Source: Chryseobacterium oryzae (GTDB taxonomy: Bacteria > Bacteroidota > Bacteroidia > Flavobacteriales > Weeksellaceae). From it: 64,000 bases of DNA. Location: contig NZ_CP094529.1 in assembly GCF_022811665.1 (NCBI RefSeq), positions 1,550,001 to 1,614,000 on the forward strand, in the 5' to 3' direction. Shown in pieces: positions 24,814 to 33,390 of this stretch (within the stretch, counting starts at the first letter, position 1; each line of letters starts with the position of its first letter). The notes under the pieces were generated by a model. That model did no database searches and had not been told where the DNA came from. It saw only the letters and a list, made by a program, of their open reading frames with translations. Position numbers and translations under genes: made by a program.

Positions 24814-26193
24814 ATGAAGAAATTACTAAGTTTTATTGGATTAGCTTTAATCAGCAGTTCTTTATATTCACAGGGATCTCCGGAGTACGGAAATGGTTTA
24901 AAAATAAATCTTAATCCTGATGGTAATAAATATGTCAGATTCATTCTTTGGGATCAGTTCTGGATAAGGAACACCCAAATGAATCCCGGAAGTATGGTGG
25001 GCGGTGAGCCTACAGACAACACTTGGAATTTAGGAAACAGACGTGCACGTATGTTGGCTTACGCACAGATTTCTAAAAGATATATGATTGTAGCGCATTT
25101 CGGAGTGAACAACCAGACCTTCATCAACGGTGGAGCCAATGGGACATCGGGAACAGGCGGTTACGGAAACGGAAAAAAACCACAACTTTTTTTTCATGAC
25201 GCCTGGAACGAATATGCAGTCTTAATGCCGGGTGAAGCAGGTAAATTCAGCCTAACTCTGGGAGGTGGTCTGCATTATTACATGGGACTTTCCCGAATGA
25301 CTATGACTTCTACTTTAAATTTCCTAACGTTAGATTCTCCTATTTTCAGTTGGCCTTTAATAGATAATTCAGATCAGTTTGCAAGACAAATGGGAGTTTT
25401 TGCAAAGGGTAAATACGGCAAATTTGAATACAGAATGAGTTTAAACAAACCATTTGCCACAGATCTTACACCTGTAAACACCACCAATAGTGCCAATGCG
25501 GTAGCGGTTGATAATAACGGAAATCCCCACTGGTCTAAGGCCGGATATTTTGAATATCAGTTTCTGGACAGCGAATCTAATCTTTTACCTTTCAAGGTTG
25601 GTTCTTATCTCGGAACAAAAAAAGTTTTCAATATTGGAGCCGGATTTTATCATCAGGCACAGGGAACCAGAACTTCTGTTAATTCTACTATAGAAAAACA
25701 TGACATTACTTTACTTTCTGTAGATGCTTTTGCCGATATTCCTTTAGGACAGGCAAAAAATAAGATGGCAGTTTCTGCTTATGCGGGATATTTCAACTAT
25801 AATTTTGGCCCGAATTACCTGAGAAATCTAGGAACGATGAACATTGCAGCTAATGATCCTAATTTCGTAGGTCAGAGAGCTATCGCAGGTCCCGGTAATT
25901 TACAGCCGATGATCGGGACAGGAAATGTAATCTATGCTCAAGCCGGTTTGTTATTACCAAGCCAGGCAGAAAAACCAAAAATAAGAATTCAGCCGTTTGC
26001 AGCTTATACACACAAAAACTTTGATGCTTTAGATAAGCCATCGTCTCAATTTGATGTGGGAGCCAACTGGTTTTTAGATGGTCATCATGCAAAAATTACT
26101 ACACAGTATTCTACAAGACCAGTCTACACAAGTGCCACCGAAAGCCCTACATCTAAAGGAGAATTTACACTTCAGCTTCAGGTTTATTTATAA
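24814..26193 (+). CDS. outer-membrane porin-like protein
   Basis: The 459-residue product has a signal peptide (MKKLLSFIGLALISSSLYSQ) and long amphipathic, aromatic-rich strands. It ends with the strand GEFTLQLQVYL, typical of outer-membrane beta-barrels. The family is not recognised by a defining motif. Its position before an MFS transporter and CoA ligases suggests a passage for organic acids through the outer membrane. The mRNA probably continues into the MFS gene 37 bp downstream. Confidence 0.75.
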   Translation: MKKLLSFIGLALISSSLYSQGSPEYGNGLKINLNPDGNKYVRFILWDQFWIRNTQMNPGSMVGGEPTDNTWNLGNRRARMLAYAQISKRYMIVAHFGVNNQTFINGGANGTSGTGGYGNGKKPQLFFHDAWNEYAVLMPGEAGKFSLTLGGGLHYYMGLSRMTMTSTLNFLTLDSPIFSWPLIDNSDQFARQMGVFAKGKYGKFEYRMSLNKPFATDLTPVNTTNSANAVAVDNNGNPHWSKAGYFEYQFLDSESNLLPFKVGSYLGTKKVFNIGAGFYHQAQGTRTSVNSTIEKHDITLLSVDAFADIPLGQAKNKMAVSAYAGYFNYNFGPNYLRNLGTMNIAANDPNFVGQRAIAGPGNLQPMIGTGNVIYAQAGLLLPSQAEKPKIRIQPFAAYTHKNFDALDKPSSQFDVGANWFLDGHHAKITTQYSTRPVYTSATESPTSKGEFTLQLQVYL

Positions 26194-26230
26194 GAAATAT
26201 TTAAAATTTATAACAAAAAAATCTAATAAT

Positions 26231-27811
26231 ATGAGCGAACAACATCATGATGCTTATCAAAACATGACAGATAAGCAGAAAAACCGCACCATCTGGAGTG
26301 TAATTACTGCCTCTTCCCTCGGGACACTTATAGAATGGTATGATTTCTATATTTTCGGAAGTCTGGCTGTGGTTTTGGCAACAAAATTCTTTCCGGCAGA
26401 CAATCCAACTGCCGCTTTCTTATCAACTTTGGCAACGTTTGCCGCAGGATTTGTAGTAAGACCTTTCGGAGCTTTGTTTTTCGGAAGACTGGGAGATCTT
26501 ATCGGTAGAAAATATACTTTCTTGGTAACACTTTTAATTATGGGGTTCTCTACTTTCTTAATTGGGTGTATCCCGGGATATGAAACCATCGGATTTATGG
26601 CTCCTGTTTTGGTTTTAATTTTAAGACTTTTACAGGGTTTGGCTTTAGGGGGAGAATATGGTGGTGCTGCAACTTATGTCGCAGAATACGCTCAGCCTAA
26701 CCGAAGAGGCTACTGGACTTCATGGATTCAGACTACGGCTACTGCAGGTCTTTTTATTTCGCTTATTGTAATTTTGGTGACCAAAAGCTCACTTTCTACA
26801 GAGAGTTTTGATAACTGGGGATGGAGAGTTCCTTTCTGGATTTCAATTTTAATGGTGGGTGTATCTTACATCATCAGAAAAAACATGAAAGAATCTCCGC
26901 TTTTTGCTAAGGCTAAAAGTGAGGGAAAAACATCTAAAAATCCTTTAAAAGAAAGTTTCGGGAATAAGTTCAACTTCAAATTTGTTTTGCTTGCTTTGTT
27001 CGGAGCTGCTATGGGACAGGGTGTGATTTGGTACACAGGTCAGTTCTACGCAATGAGCTTCCTTCAAAAGGTAATGAATGTAGAATCTATTCAGGTAGAT
27101 TATTTAATGGCAACTGCTTTGCTTCTGGGGACTCCATTTTTTGTTTTCTTCGGTTGGCTTTCTGATAAAGTGGGAAGAAAAGCCATTATGATGACGGGAA
27201 TGCTGATCGCTATTCTGGCTTACAGACCTATCTATGATAAAATGTTTAAAAGTGTAGATCTCAAAACAAAAACTGTTGCAGAAAGTGGTTTAGTTGAAAA
27301 AAGAACCGCAAAAATTCATGATAAAATTGCTACAGACAGCTTAATTACTTTCCACAAAGAAACACTTTACACAGACGGCACTTTGGCTAAAAAAGACAGT
27401 ATTGTACACTGGTCACCAAGCGGACCGGTAATGACAGACGGAAAAGCTGAAGAGGCAAAAGTTTCAAAATCGATTACAATAAACGACAGTACAAAATGGT
27501 CATTGGTATTTTTAGTATTTATTCAGGTAATTTTTGTAACGATGGTTTACGGTCCTATTGCGGCATTCTTAGTAGAAATGTTCCCGGTAAGAATTCGCTA
27601 CACTTCAATGTCTCTTCCTTATCATATCGGAAACGGAGTTTTTGGAGGTTTACTTCCTGCTGTTGCAACCTATCTTGTTACCACAGGTAAAGATGCGGGG
27701 CATCCAACATGGTATCTGGAAGGTCTTTGGTATCCTATAGGTGTGGCAGCTGTCTGTCTTATCATCGGATTAATTTATCTGAAAAATAAAAACAGCAATA
27801 TCCACGATTAA
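26231..27811 (+). CDS. MFS transporter, metabolite:H+ symporter (MHS) type
   Basis: The 526-residue protein has 12 predicted membrane helices and MHS-type motifs: TLIEWYDFYIFGSL near the N-terminus, the loop GRLGDLIGRKYTF, LRLLQGLALGGEYGG, and a second loop GWLSDKVGRKAIM. A polar insertion of about 85 residues (about 335-420) lies between helices 9 and 10, predicted outside the cytoplasm. The frame is open 153 bp upstream into the porin gene, but the ATG at 26231 gives the canonical N-terminus. Neighbouring acs and prpE-like genes suggest uptake of short-chain acids; the substrate is inferred. Confidence 0.9.
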   Translation: MSEQHHDAYQNMTDKQKNRTIWSVITASSLGTLIEWYDFYIFGSLAVVLATKFFPADNPTAAFLSTLATFAAGFVVRPFGALFFGRLGDLIGRKYTFLVTLLIMGFSTFLIGCIPGYETIGFMAPVLVLILRLLQGLALGGEYGGAATYVAEYAQPNRRGYWTSWIQTTATAGLFISLIVILVTKSSLSTESFDNWGWRVPFWISILMVGVSYIIRKNMKESPLFAKAKSEGKTSKNPLKESFGNKFNFKFVLLALFGAAMGQGVIWYTGQFYAMSFLQKVMNVESIQVDYLMATALLLGTPFFVFFGWLSDKVGRKAIMMTGMLIAILAYRPIYDKMFKSVDLKTKTVAESGLVEKRTAKIHDKIATDSLITFHKETLYTDGTLAKKDSIVHWSPSGPVMTDGKAEEAKVSKSITINDSTKWSLVFLVFIQVIFVTMVYGPIAAFLVEMFPVRIRYTSMSLPYHIGNGVFGGLLPAVATYLVTTGKDAGHPTWYLEGLWYPIGVAAVCLIIGLIYLKNKNSNIHD

Positions 27812-27855
27812 TACAGCATTTCACAAAAAAAATTACTAATTTTAAATCTAACAAA

Positions 27856-28080
27856 ATGGACGGATTAAAAAAAATATTAGGCATCGTATGGATCGCAGTA
27901 GCACTTGCAGTCGCGTATCTGGGAATCACAGTAATGGGAGTTCCGAAGCTCACTTCAGGAAAGCAGGAAGACCTTGTATTCGGGATTATCATCCTATTCG
28001 TATTGGTTCCGATTGTTTCCGGCGGAATGGCAATTTTCGGATATTATTCTTTAACCGGTGAATATTCTGACGACAAGTAA
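27856..28080 (+). CDS. small two-helix membrane protein
   Basis: The 74-residue protein has two hydrophobic helices (about residues 8-28 and 42-63) separated by a short polar loop with GVPKLTSGKQED and an acidic C-terminus. It follows the MFS gene after 44 bp and precedes a terminator-like hairpin. It may be a DUF6814-type protein (from memory, not verified) and could be an accessory subunit of the transporter. The ATG at 27856 is the only reasonable start. Confidence 0.7.
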   Translation: MDGLKKILGIVWIAVALAVAYLGITVMGVPKLTSGKQEDLVFGIIILFVLVPIVSGGMAIFGYYSLTGEYSDDK

Positions 28081-28096
28081 ATTATATATAAAAGAG

Positions 28097-28141
28097 GATA
28101 ATTGATGAATGATTTCGGTCTATTCATCAATTATCTTTTCT
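28097..28141 (+). terminator. terminator after the transporter genes
   Basis: A perfect 14-bp stem (GATAATTGATGAAT with its complement, 11-nt loop) is followed by TTTTC. It separates the transport genes from the sensor-kinase genes. Confidence 0.7.
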
Positions 28142-28170
28142 AAAATATCTGAAATTATCATTCATAAAAA

Positions 28171-28365
28171 ATGAAGAAACGTCACGAGCAAAAACTCATT
28201 ATTTTAAGTATAGGATTACTAATATGTTTCGGCATACCCGTTTCATTGCTTTTCAACAGTGAAAAAGAAGTTTTTGGTTTTCCACGAATTCTAATCTATA
28301 TTTTTTCTGTATGGATGATCTCTATTTTAATATCACTTTTCATAGTAAAAAAATATGATGAGTAG
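28171..28365 (+). CDS. small membrane protein coupled to the SSS-kinase gene
   Basis: The 64-residue protein has two hydrophobic helices (about residues 10-28 and 37-58) and charged ends. It resembles the tiny partner proteins often encoded just ahead of sodium:solute symporters. Its last 11 bases overlap the start of the kinase gene, indicating translational coupling. I cannot name a family with certainty; a subunit or stabiliser role for the SSS domain is inferred from the overlap. Confidence 0.7.
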   Translation: MKKRHEQKLIILSIGLLICFGIPVSLLFNSEKEVFGFPRILIYIFSVWMISILISLFIVKKYDE

Positions 28366-31036
28366 TTTCGCATTATTTATTGTTGTTTTAGTTTATCTGG
28401 CACTTTTGTTCTTAGTTGCCCATTTGGCAGAGAAGAAGAAGAGTAAATTCTGGATAAACAATCCGTATATTTATGCGCTATCACTCGCTGTATATTGTAC
28501 CGCATGGACGTACTATGGAAGCATAGGAGTTGCAGCCACCAGCGGACTCAATTATTTACCGATTTATATTGGACCTGTAATTATTATCCCGGCGTGGATT
28601 TACATCAACACGAGAATTGTAAGAATCTCCAGAGTTAACAAAATCAGCAGTTTAGCAGATTTTATTTCTTTACGGTATGGTAATAGCAGAAGTTTCAGTG
28701 CCATTATTACTTTGGTCTGTATTTTTGCTGTTATTCCTTATATCGGATTACAAATCAGAGCCATTTCAGAAACATTTCACCTCGTAACAGAAACCGCGAT
28801 ATCTAAAACCATCCTTAACGATAACGCCACTTTTGTTGTAATATTAATTGCTGTATTTTCTTCGTATTACGGAACAAAATACGTAGATGCATCAGAAAAA
28901 CGATTAGGAATCATCTCCGCTATCGCATTAGAAAGCTTTCTTAAACTATTCTTTATCATCATTTTAGGATTGTTTGTTATTTATTTTGTGTTTGATGGGT
29001 TTTCAGACTTATATACTAAGGCAAGTCAGTTTTCAGATTTTAAATCTAAAAATACATTTAACGGAATTGAAGGAGCAATGAACTGGATGGTTCTTTGTAT
29101 GATTTCCGGGACGGCAATCTGCCTTTTACCAAGACAGTTTCATACTGCAATCGTAGAAAACAGACAGGAAAAACATATTAAAACAGCCATTTGGTTTCTA
29201 CCGCTTTATTTACTGATTTTCACCATTTTCATCTTCCCGATTGCGTGGGGCGGAAGACTTATTTTTGAAGGACAGAATGTAAATCCTGAATTCTATTCTA
29301 TCCTGATTCCGCAGTATTTTAATAATACTTTAATTACAGTTTTGGTATTCTTGGGAGGGCTCAGTTCTTCAATTTCTATGATTATTATTTCGGCAATTAC
29401 GCTATCTATTATGCTTTCTAATAATCTGATTATTCCTTACGGTTTATTAGGAAAATTTAAAGCAGAAAACGAAATACAAAACACCCGAAACATTACCAAT
29501 ATCCGTAAATTTTCCATATTTGGGCTAATTATTCTGGCGTTTGCATTTTATAAATATTTTATTCTTAAAACATCTTTAGATTCTGTCGGTTTTATATCAT
29601 TTGTTATTATTGCACAGCTTGCACCTTCTTTCTTTGGCGCAATTTTTTGGCGTAGAGGAAGTTATCAGGGAGCAATTATAGGATTAATCGCAGGATTAAT
29701 AATCTGCTATTTCGGATTGATTATTCCTCAATATTACTTTTCTTACAATTCTGAATTGAAAGGATTGCTGAGAGATATGTACAATGCTTTTGAGTTTTTC
29801 GACATTTATTTCCTTACAAGAATTCCAGAAATATTCTTTTGGTCGATTTTAATAAACACTGCCCTATTTACCATAATTTCCGTTAGCATGAAAGGAAATT
29901 ACCGCGAAAGAAATTTTGCAGAACTGTATGTTGATATAGATAAATATATCCAAAATCACGAGGATGCTTACATTTGGCGAGGAAAAGCTTATGTTTCTGA
30001 TATTCAAAACATTTTGGAACGTTTTTTAGGAAAGAAGAAAACAGAACAGGCAATGCGGATTTTTAATATCAAATACAATATAGATTCGCAAGCTGAAACA
30101 GCAGATTCCAGATTTATTAAGTTCTCTGAAAATCTTTTAACAGGAAGAATTGGGACGGCCTCTGCCAAAATTTTAATTGATGGCGTCACCAAAGAAGACA
30201 AAATTTCTCTGAAAGAAGTTCTGAATATTCTGGAAGAATCCAAAGAAAATATATCAATCAATAAAAAACTTACCGAAAAATCTGAACAGCTGAAGCAACT
30301 TTCTAATGATCTTACGGCTGCCAATGAGAATTTAATTATTAAGGACCGTCAAAAAGACGATTTTCTGGATTCCGTAGCTCACGAACTCAGAACACCTATT
30401 ACAGCGATCCGTTCTGCGGGAGAAATTCTTGCAGATGATGATGATATTCCGTTAGAAATTAAAAAAGAATTTTTAAATAATATTATTACAGAATCTGACC
30501 GATTAAGCGAAATCATCAACGATATTTTGTACCTGGATAAGCTTCAGCATGGTGAAATTGCTTTAAATATTCAGGAAAATAACATTATTGAAACTTATAA
30601 AAAAGCACTTAATCCTATTGTGCATCTAATTCAGCAAAAATCTATTCACATCAGTGAGGTCGATTTATTAAACAACTACCGTTATGAATATGATGAAGCA
30701 AGATTGATTCAGCTTTTCCAGAATATTTTAGGTAATGCATTAAAATTTACTGATGAACAGGGCATTATTCAGACAAAATTTTCTGAAAAATACGATAGAC
30801 TCATTATCAAAATATTCAATACAGGAAAAAATATTCCCGAAGAAGATCTGGAAATGATTTTCGATAAATTTTATCAGTCTAAAAACCAAAATATCAGAAA
30901 ACCTGTAGGAAGCGGTCTGGGATTGGCTATTTCCAAAAGAATAATTGAAGCTCACGAAGGAAGTATAAAAGCTGAAAACAGCGGTTTGGGAGTTACTTTT
31001 ACAATCTCTTTACCAAAAAATGATGTTGAACGATAA
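28355..31036 (+). CDS. SSS-domain sensor histidine kinase (CbrA/CrbS-like architecture)
   Basis: The 893-residue protein starts with about 13 hydrophobic helices of a sodium:solute symporter fold (residues 1 to about 520), including CTAWTYYGSIGVAA. A coiled linker follows (about 630-660), then HisKA with the phospho-accepting His676 in DSVAHELRTPITA, and a HATPase_c domain with NILGNALKF and GSGLGLAISKRIIEAHEG. Kinases of this build control acetate use in proteobacteria (CrbS/CrbR) and carbon/nitrogen balance (CbrA). The adjacent receiver protein and CoA ligases support an organic-acid-sensing role. The start codon overlaps the preceding small gene. Confidence 0.93.
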   Translation: MMSSFALFIVVLVYLALLFLVAHLAEKKKSKFWINNPYIYALSLAVYCTAWTYYGSIGVAATSGLNYLPIYIGPVIIIPAWIYINTRIVRISRVNKISSLADFISLRYGNSRSFSAIITLVCIFAVIPYIGLQIRAISETFHLVTETAISKTILNDNATFVVILIAVFSSYYGTKYVDASEKRLGIISAIALESFLKLFFIIILGLFVIYFVFDGFSDLYTKASQFSDFKSKNTFNGIEGAMNWMVLCMISGTAICLLPRQFHTAIVENRQEKHIKTAIWFLPLYLLIFTIFIFPIAWGGRLIFEGQNVNPEFYSILIPQYFNNTLITVLVFLGGLSSSISMIIISAITLSIMLSNNLIIPYGLLGKFKAENEIQNTRNITNIRKFSIFGLIILAFAFYKYFILKTSLDSVGFISFVIIAQLAPSFFGAIFWRRGSYQGAIIGLIAGLIICYFGLIIPQYYFSYNSELKGLLRDMYNAFEFFDIYFLTRIPEIFFWSILINTALFTIISVSMKGNYRERNFAELYVDIDKYIQNHEDAYIWRGKAYVSDIQNILERFLGKKKTEQAMRIFNIKYNIDSQAETADSRFIKFSENLLTGRIGTASAKILIDGVTKEDKISLKEVLNILEESKENISINKKLTEKSEQLKQLSNDLTAANENLIIKDRQKDDFLDSVAHELRTPITAIRSAGEILADDDDIPLEIKKEFLNNIITESDRLSEIINDILYLDKLQHGEIALNIQENNIIETYKKALNPIVHLIQQKSIHISEVDLLNNYRYEYDEARLIQLFQNILGNALKFTDEQGIIQTKFSEKYDRLIIKIFNTGKNIPEEDLEMIFDKFYQSKNQNIRKPVGSGLGLAISKRIIEAHEGSIKAENSGLGVTFTISLPKNDVER

Positions 31037-31047
31037 ATAAAAAAGAA

Positions 31048-31413
31048 ATGAAAAAGATATTAATTGCGGATGATGAACACAAAATTTTGATGTCTTTGGA
31101 ATACAGTTTCAAAAAAATCGGATATGAAGTTTTCATTGCAAGAGACGGAACCGAAGTGTTAGAATTTTTAAAAACGATAAAACCTGATGTCATATTGTTA
31201 GACATTATGATGCCCAATCTTGATGGTTACAGCACTTTGGAAGAAATTAAAAAAAACAGCACATTAGAACATACGAAAGTTTTATTTCTGAGTGCCAAAA
31301 ACAATCCCAAAGACATAGAAAAAGGGCTTGAAATGGGAGCCGACGCCTACGTTACCAAACCCTACTCTATTAAAAAACTAATTCAGCAAATTGAAGAACT
31401 GCTTAATACCTAA
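31048..31413 (+). CDS. receiver-only response regulator
   Basis: The 121-residue protein is a single REC domain: acidic pair Asp8/Asp9, phospho-acceptor Asp52 in VILLDIMMPNLDG, Ser82 and Lys104 in TKPYS. It ends right after the last REC helix, so there is no DNA-binding output domain, unlike CrbR/ErdR-type partners. It follows the SSS kinase after 11 bp. How the signal reaches DNA is open: the zinc-ribbon/HTH protein at 24283-24699 or an unlinked regulator could be the effector. Confidence 0.92.
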   Translation: MKKILIADDEHKILMSLEYSFKKIGYEVFIARDGTEVLEFLKTIKPDVILLDIMMPNLDGYSTLEEIKKNSTLEHTKVLFLSAKNNPKDIEKGLEMGADAYVTKPYSIKKLIQQIEELLNT

Positions 31414-31423
31414 AACTTAAAGC

Positions 31424-33316
31424 ATGAATACAGAAGATTTATTTCAAAAAAGCATAGACCATAAAGAGAAATTCTGGAAAGAACAGGCTCAGCAAATTTC
31501 TTGGTTCAAATTTCCGGAAACAATAATTTCTGAAGACGAAAACAATTATAATCAGTGGTTTACAGACGGAGAACTCAATATGTCTTACCTCTGCATAGAC
31601 CAACACATAGAAGACGGTTTTGGAGATGATATTGCCATAATTTATGATTCTCCCGTAACCAATCAGAAAATAAAATATACTTATCATCAGTTAAAAGAAG
31701 AAGTTTCAAAATTAGCGGGAGGTTTGCAGTCTTTAGGTTTAAAAAAAGGAGATACCACTGTAATTTATATGCCCATGATTCCGCAGACGCTTTTTGCAAT
31801 GCTGGCTTGTGCAAGAATTGGGGTCATTCATAATGTAGTTTTCGGAGGTTTTGCACCACAGGAACTCGTAGTAAGAATTGATGACTGCAAACCCAAAGCT
31901 CTAATCACCGCAACGGCGGGAATAGAAATCGCCAAAAGAATTCCTTATCTGCCGCTGGTGGAAAAGGCCATTGAACTGGCACAGGATAAAGTGGAAAACA
32001 TTATCGTTTTCAACAGAAAGTTGGTAGATAACCAACACGAAATGTTTGAAGAAATTATCGATTATCAGGAATTGGTAGACAAATCTGAACCTGCAGATTA
32101 TGTTTCTGTAACATCCGGCCATCCGCTTTATCTTTTGTACACCTCCGGGACCACAGGCAAACCAAAAGGAATTACAAGAGATACAGGAGGTTATGCCACT
32201 GCCCTTAAATTCTCTATGAAATACATTTACGGAATTGAGCCTGGCGAAACCTTTTGGGCAGCTTCAGATTTCGGATGGGCAGTTGGTCACAGCTACAGTG
32301 TTTACGGGCCTTTAATTAATAGAAATACTACCATTATTTTTGAAGGCAAACCCATTATGACTCCCGATGCAGGAACTTTCTGGAGAATTATTTCAGAATA
32401 TAAAGTTGCTGCTATGTTTACTGCTCCAACTGCCATTCGTGCTATTAAAAAAGAAGATCCTGAAGGCGAATTGGTAAAAAAATATGATTTATCCAGCTTC
32501 AAAAAACAGTTTTTGGCAGGTGAAAGATGTGATGTTGCCACATTAGACTGGTTTGAAAAGCACATCGGAGTTCCCGCCATAGACCATTGGTGGCAGACAG
32601 AATCTGGCTCGCCAATGTTGGGTTTAATGACTTATAATGATGATTATCAGATAAAAAGAGCATCTGCAGGAAAGCCTGTACCGGGATATGATATTAAAAT
32701 ATTTGACGAAAATGGTCTTGAGCTGGATGCCCATCATGAAGGCTATTTGGTTATTAAACTTCCGCTGCCTCCTGGTGCAATGCTGGGAATATGGAATGAC
32801 TACGAACGTTTCAATAAAAGCTATTTATCTCAATATAAAGGTTATTATTTCTCCGGTGATGGTGCCATAAAAGATGAAGACGGTTATATTTTTATCACAG
32901 GAAGAGTGGATGATGTTATTAATGTAGCAGGTCACCGACTTTCAACTTCCGAAATGGAGGAAATTGTCTCTTCACATCCCGATGTTGCCGAATGTGCCGT
33001 GGTGGGTATTGATGATGATTTAAAAGGACAGATTCCTTTTGCTTCGGTGGTTTTAAAGAATGGTTCTCTTATTTCCGAACAGCAAATTGAAACAGAAATT
33101 GTGAAGAAAGTTCGGGAGAAAATTGGTGCTGTAGCATGCCTGAAAAACGTGATGACTGTAAAAAGGCTACCCAAAACCCGTTCGGGAAAGATTTTAAGAA
33201 AACTGATCCGAACAATTATAGACGGTAAAGATTTTCAGGTTCCTTCAACCATTGATGATGAAAAGATTATTGAAGAAATAAAAGAAAAAATTAATGCATA
33301 CAAAGCCCATAAATAG
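31424..33316 (+). CDS. prpE: propionyl-CoA synthetase-like acyl-CoA ligase
   Basis: The 630-residue ANL-family ligase has the ATP-binding LYTSGTTGKPKG and the segment DHWWQTESGSP. The HWWQTE form resembles PrpE/ACSS3 rather than acetyl-CoA synthetase. The C-terminal domain carries LPKTRSGKI, whose lysine is the acetylation-regulated catalytic residue in the family. It activates a short-chain acid, probably propionate, to its CoA thioester in the cytoplasm. It follows the receiver gene after 10 bp and precedes acs by 74 bp. Specificity is inferred from sequence resemblance. Confidence 0.85.
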   Translation: MNTEDLFQKSIDHKEKFWKEQAQQISWFKFPETIISEDENNYNQWFTDGELNMSYLCIDQHIEDGFGDDIAIIYDSPVTNQKIKYTYHQLKEEVSKLAGGLQSLGLKKGDTTVIYMPMIPQTLFAMLACARIGVIHNVVFGGFAPQELVVRIDDCKPKALITATAGIEIAKRIPYLPLVEKAIELAQDKVENIIVFNRKLVDNQHEMFEEIIDYQELVDKSEPADYVSVTSGHPLYLLYTSGTTGKPKGITRDTGGYATALKFSMKYIYGIEPGETFWAASDFGWAVGHSYSVYGPLINRNTTIIFEGKPIMTPDAGTFWRIISEYKVAAMFTAPTAIRAIKKEDPEGELVKKYDLSSFKKQFLAGERCDVATLDWFEKHIGVPAIDHWWQTESGSPMLGLMTYNDDYQIKRASAGKPVPGYDIKIFDENGLELDAHHEGYLVIKLPLPPGAMLGIWNDYERFNKSYLSQYKGYYFSGDGAIKDEDGYIFITGRVDDVINVAGHRLSTSEMEEIVSSHPDVAECAVVGIDDDLKGQIPFASVVLKNGSLISEQQIETEIVKKVREKIGAVACLKNVMTVKRLPKTRSGKILRKLIRTIIDGKDFQVPSTIDDEKIIEEIKEKINAYKAHK

Positions 33317-33390
33317 GCAATATGTTTTATTTTTGAAATAACAAACAGAAAGAAAATTCAACTAAAAATAAATTAATAAAAAGAAAAAAT

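Noticed and set aside
26078..26230. Upstream extension of the MFS gene
   Set aside because: It overlaps the porin coding sequence and reads unlike protein; the ATG at 26231 gives the conserved N-terminus.
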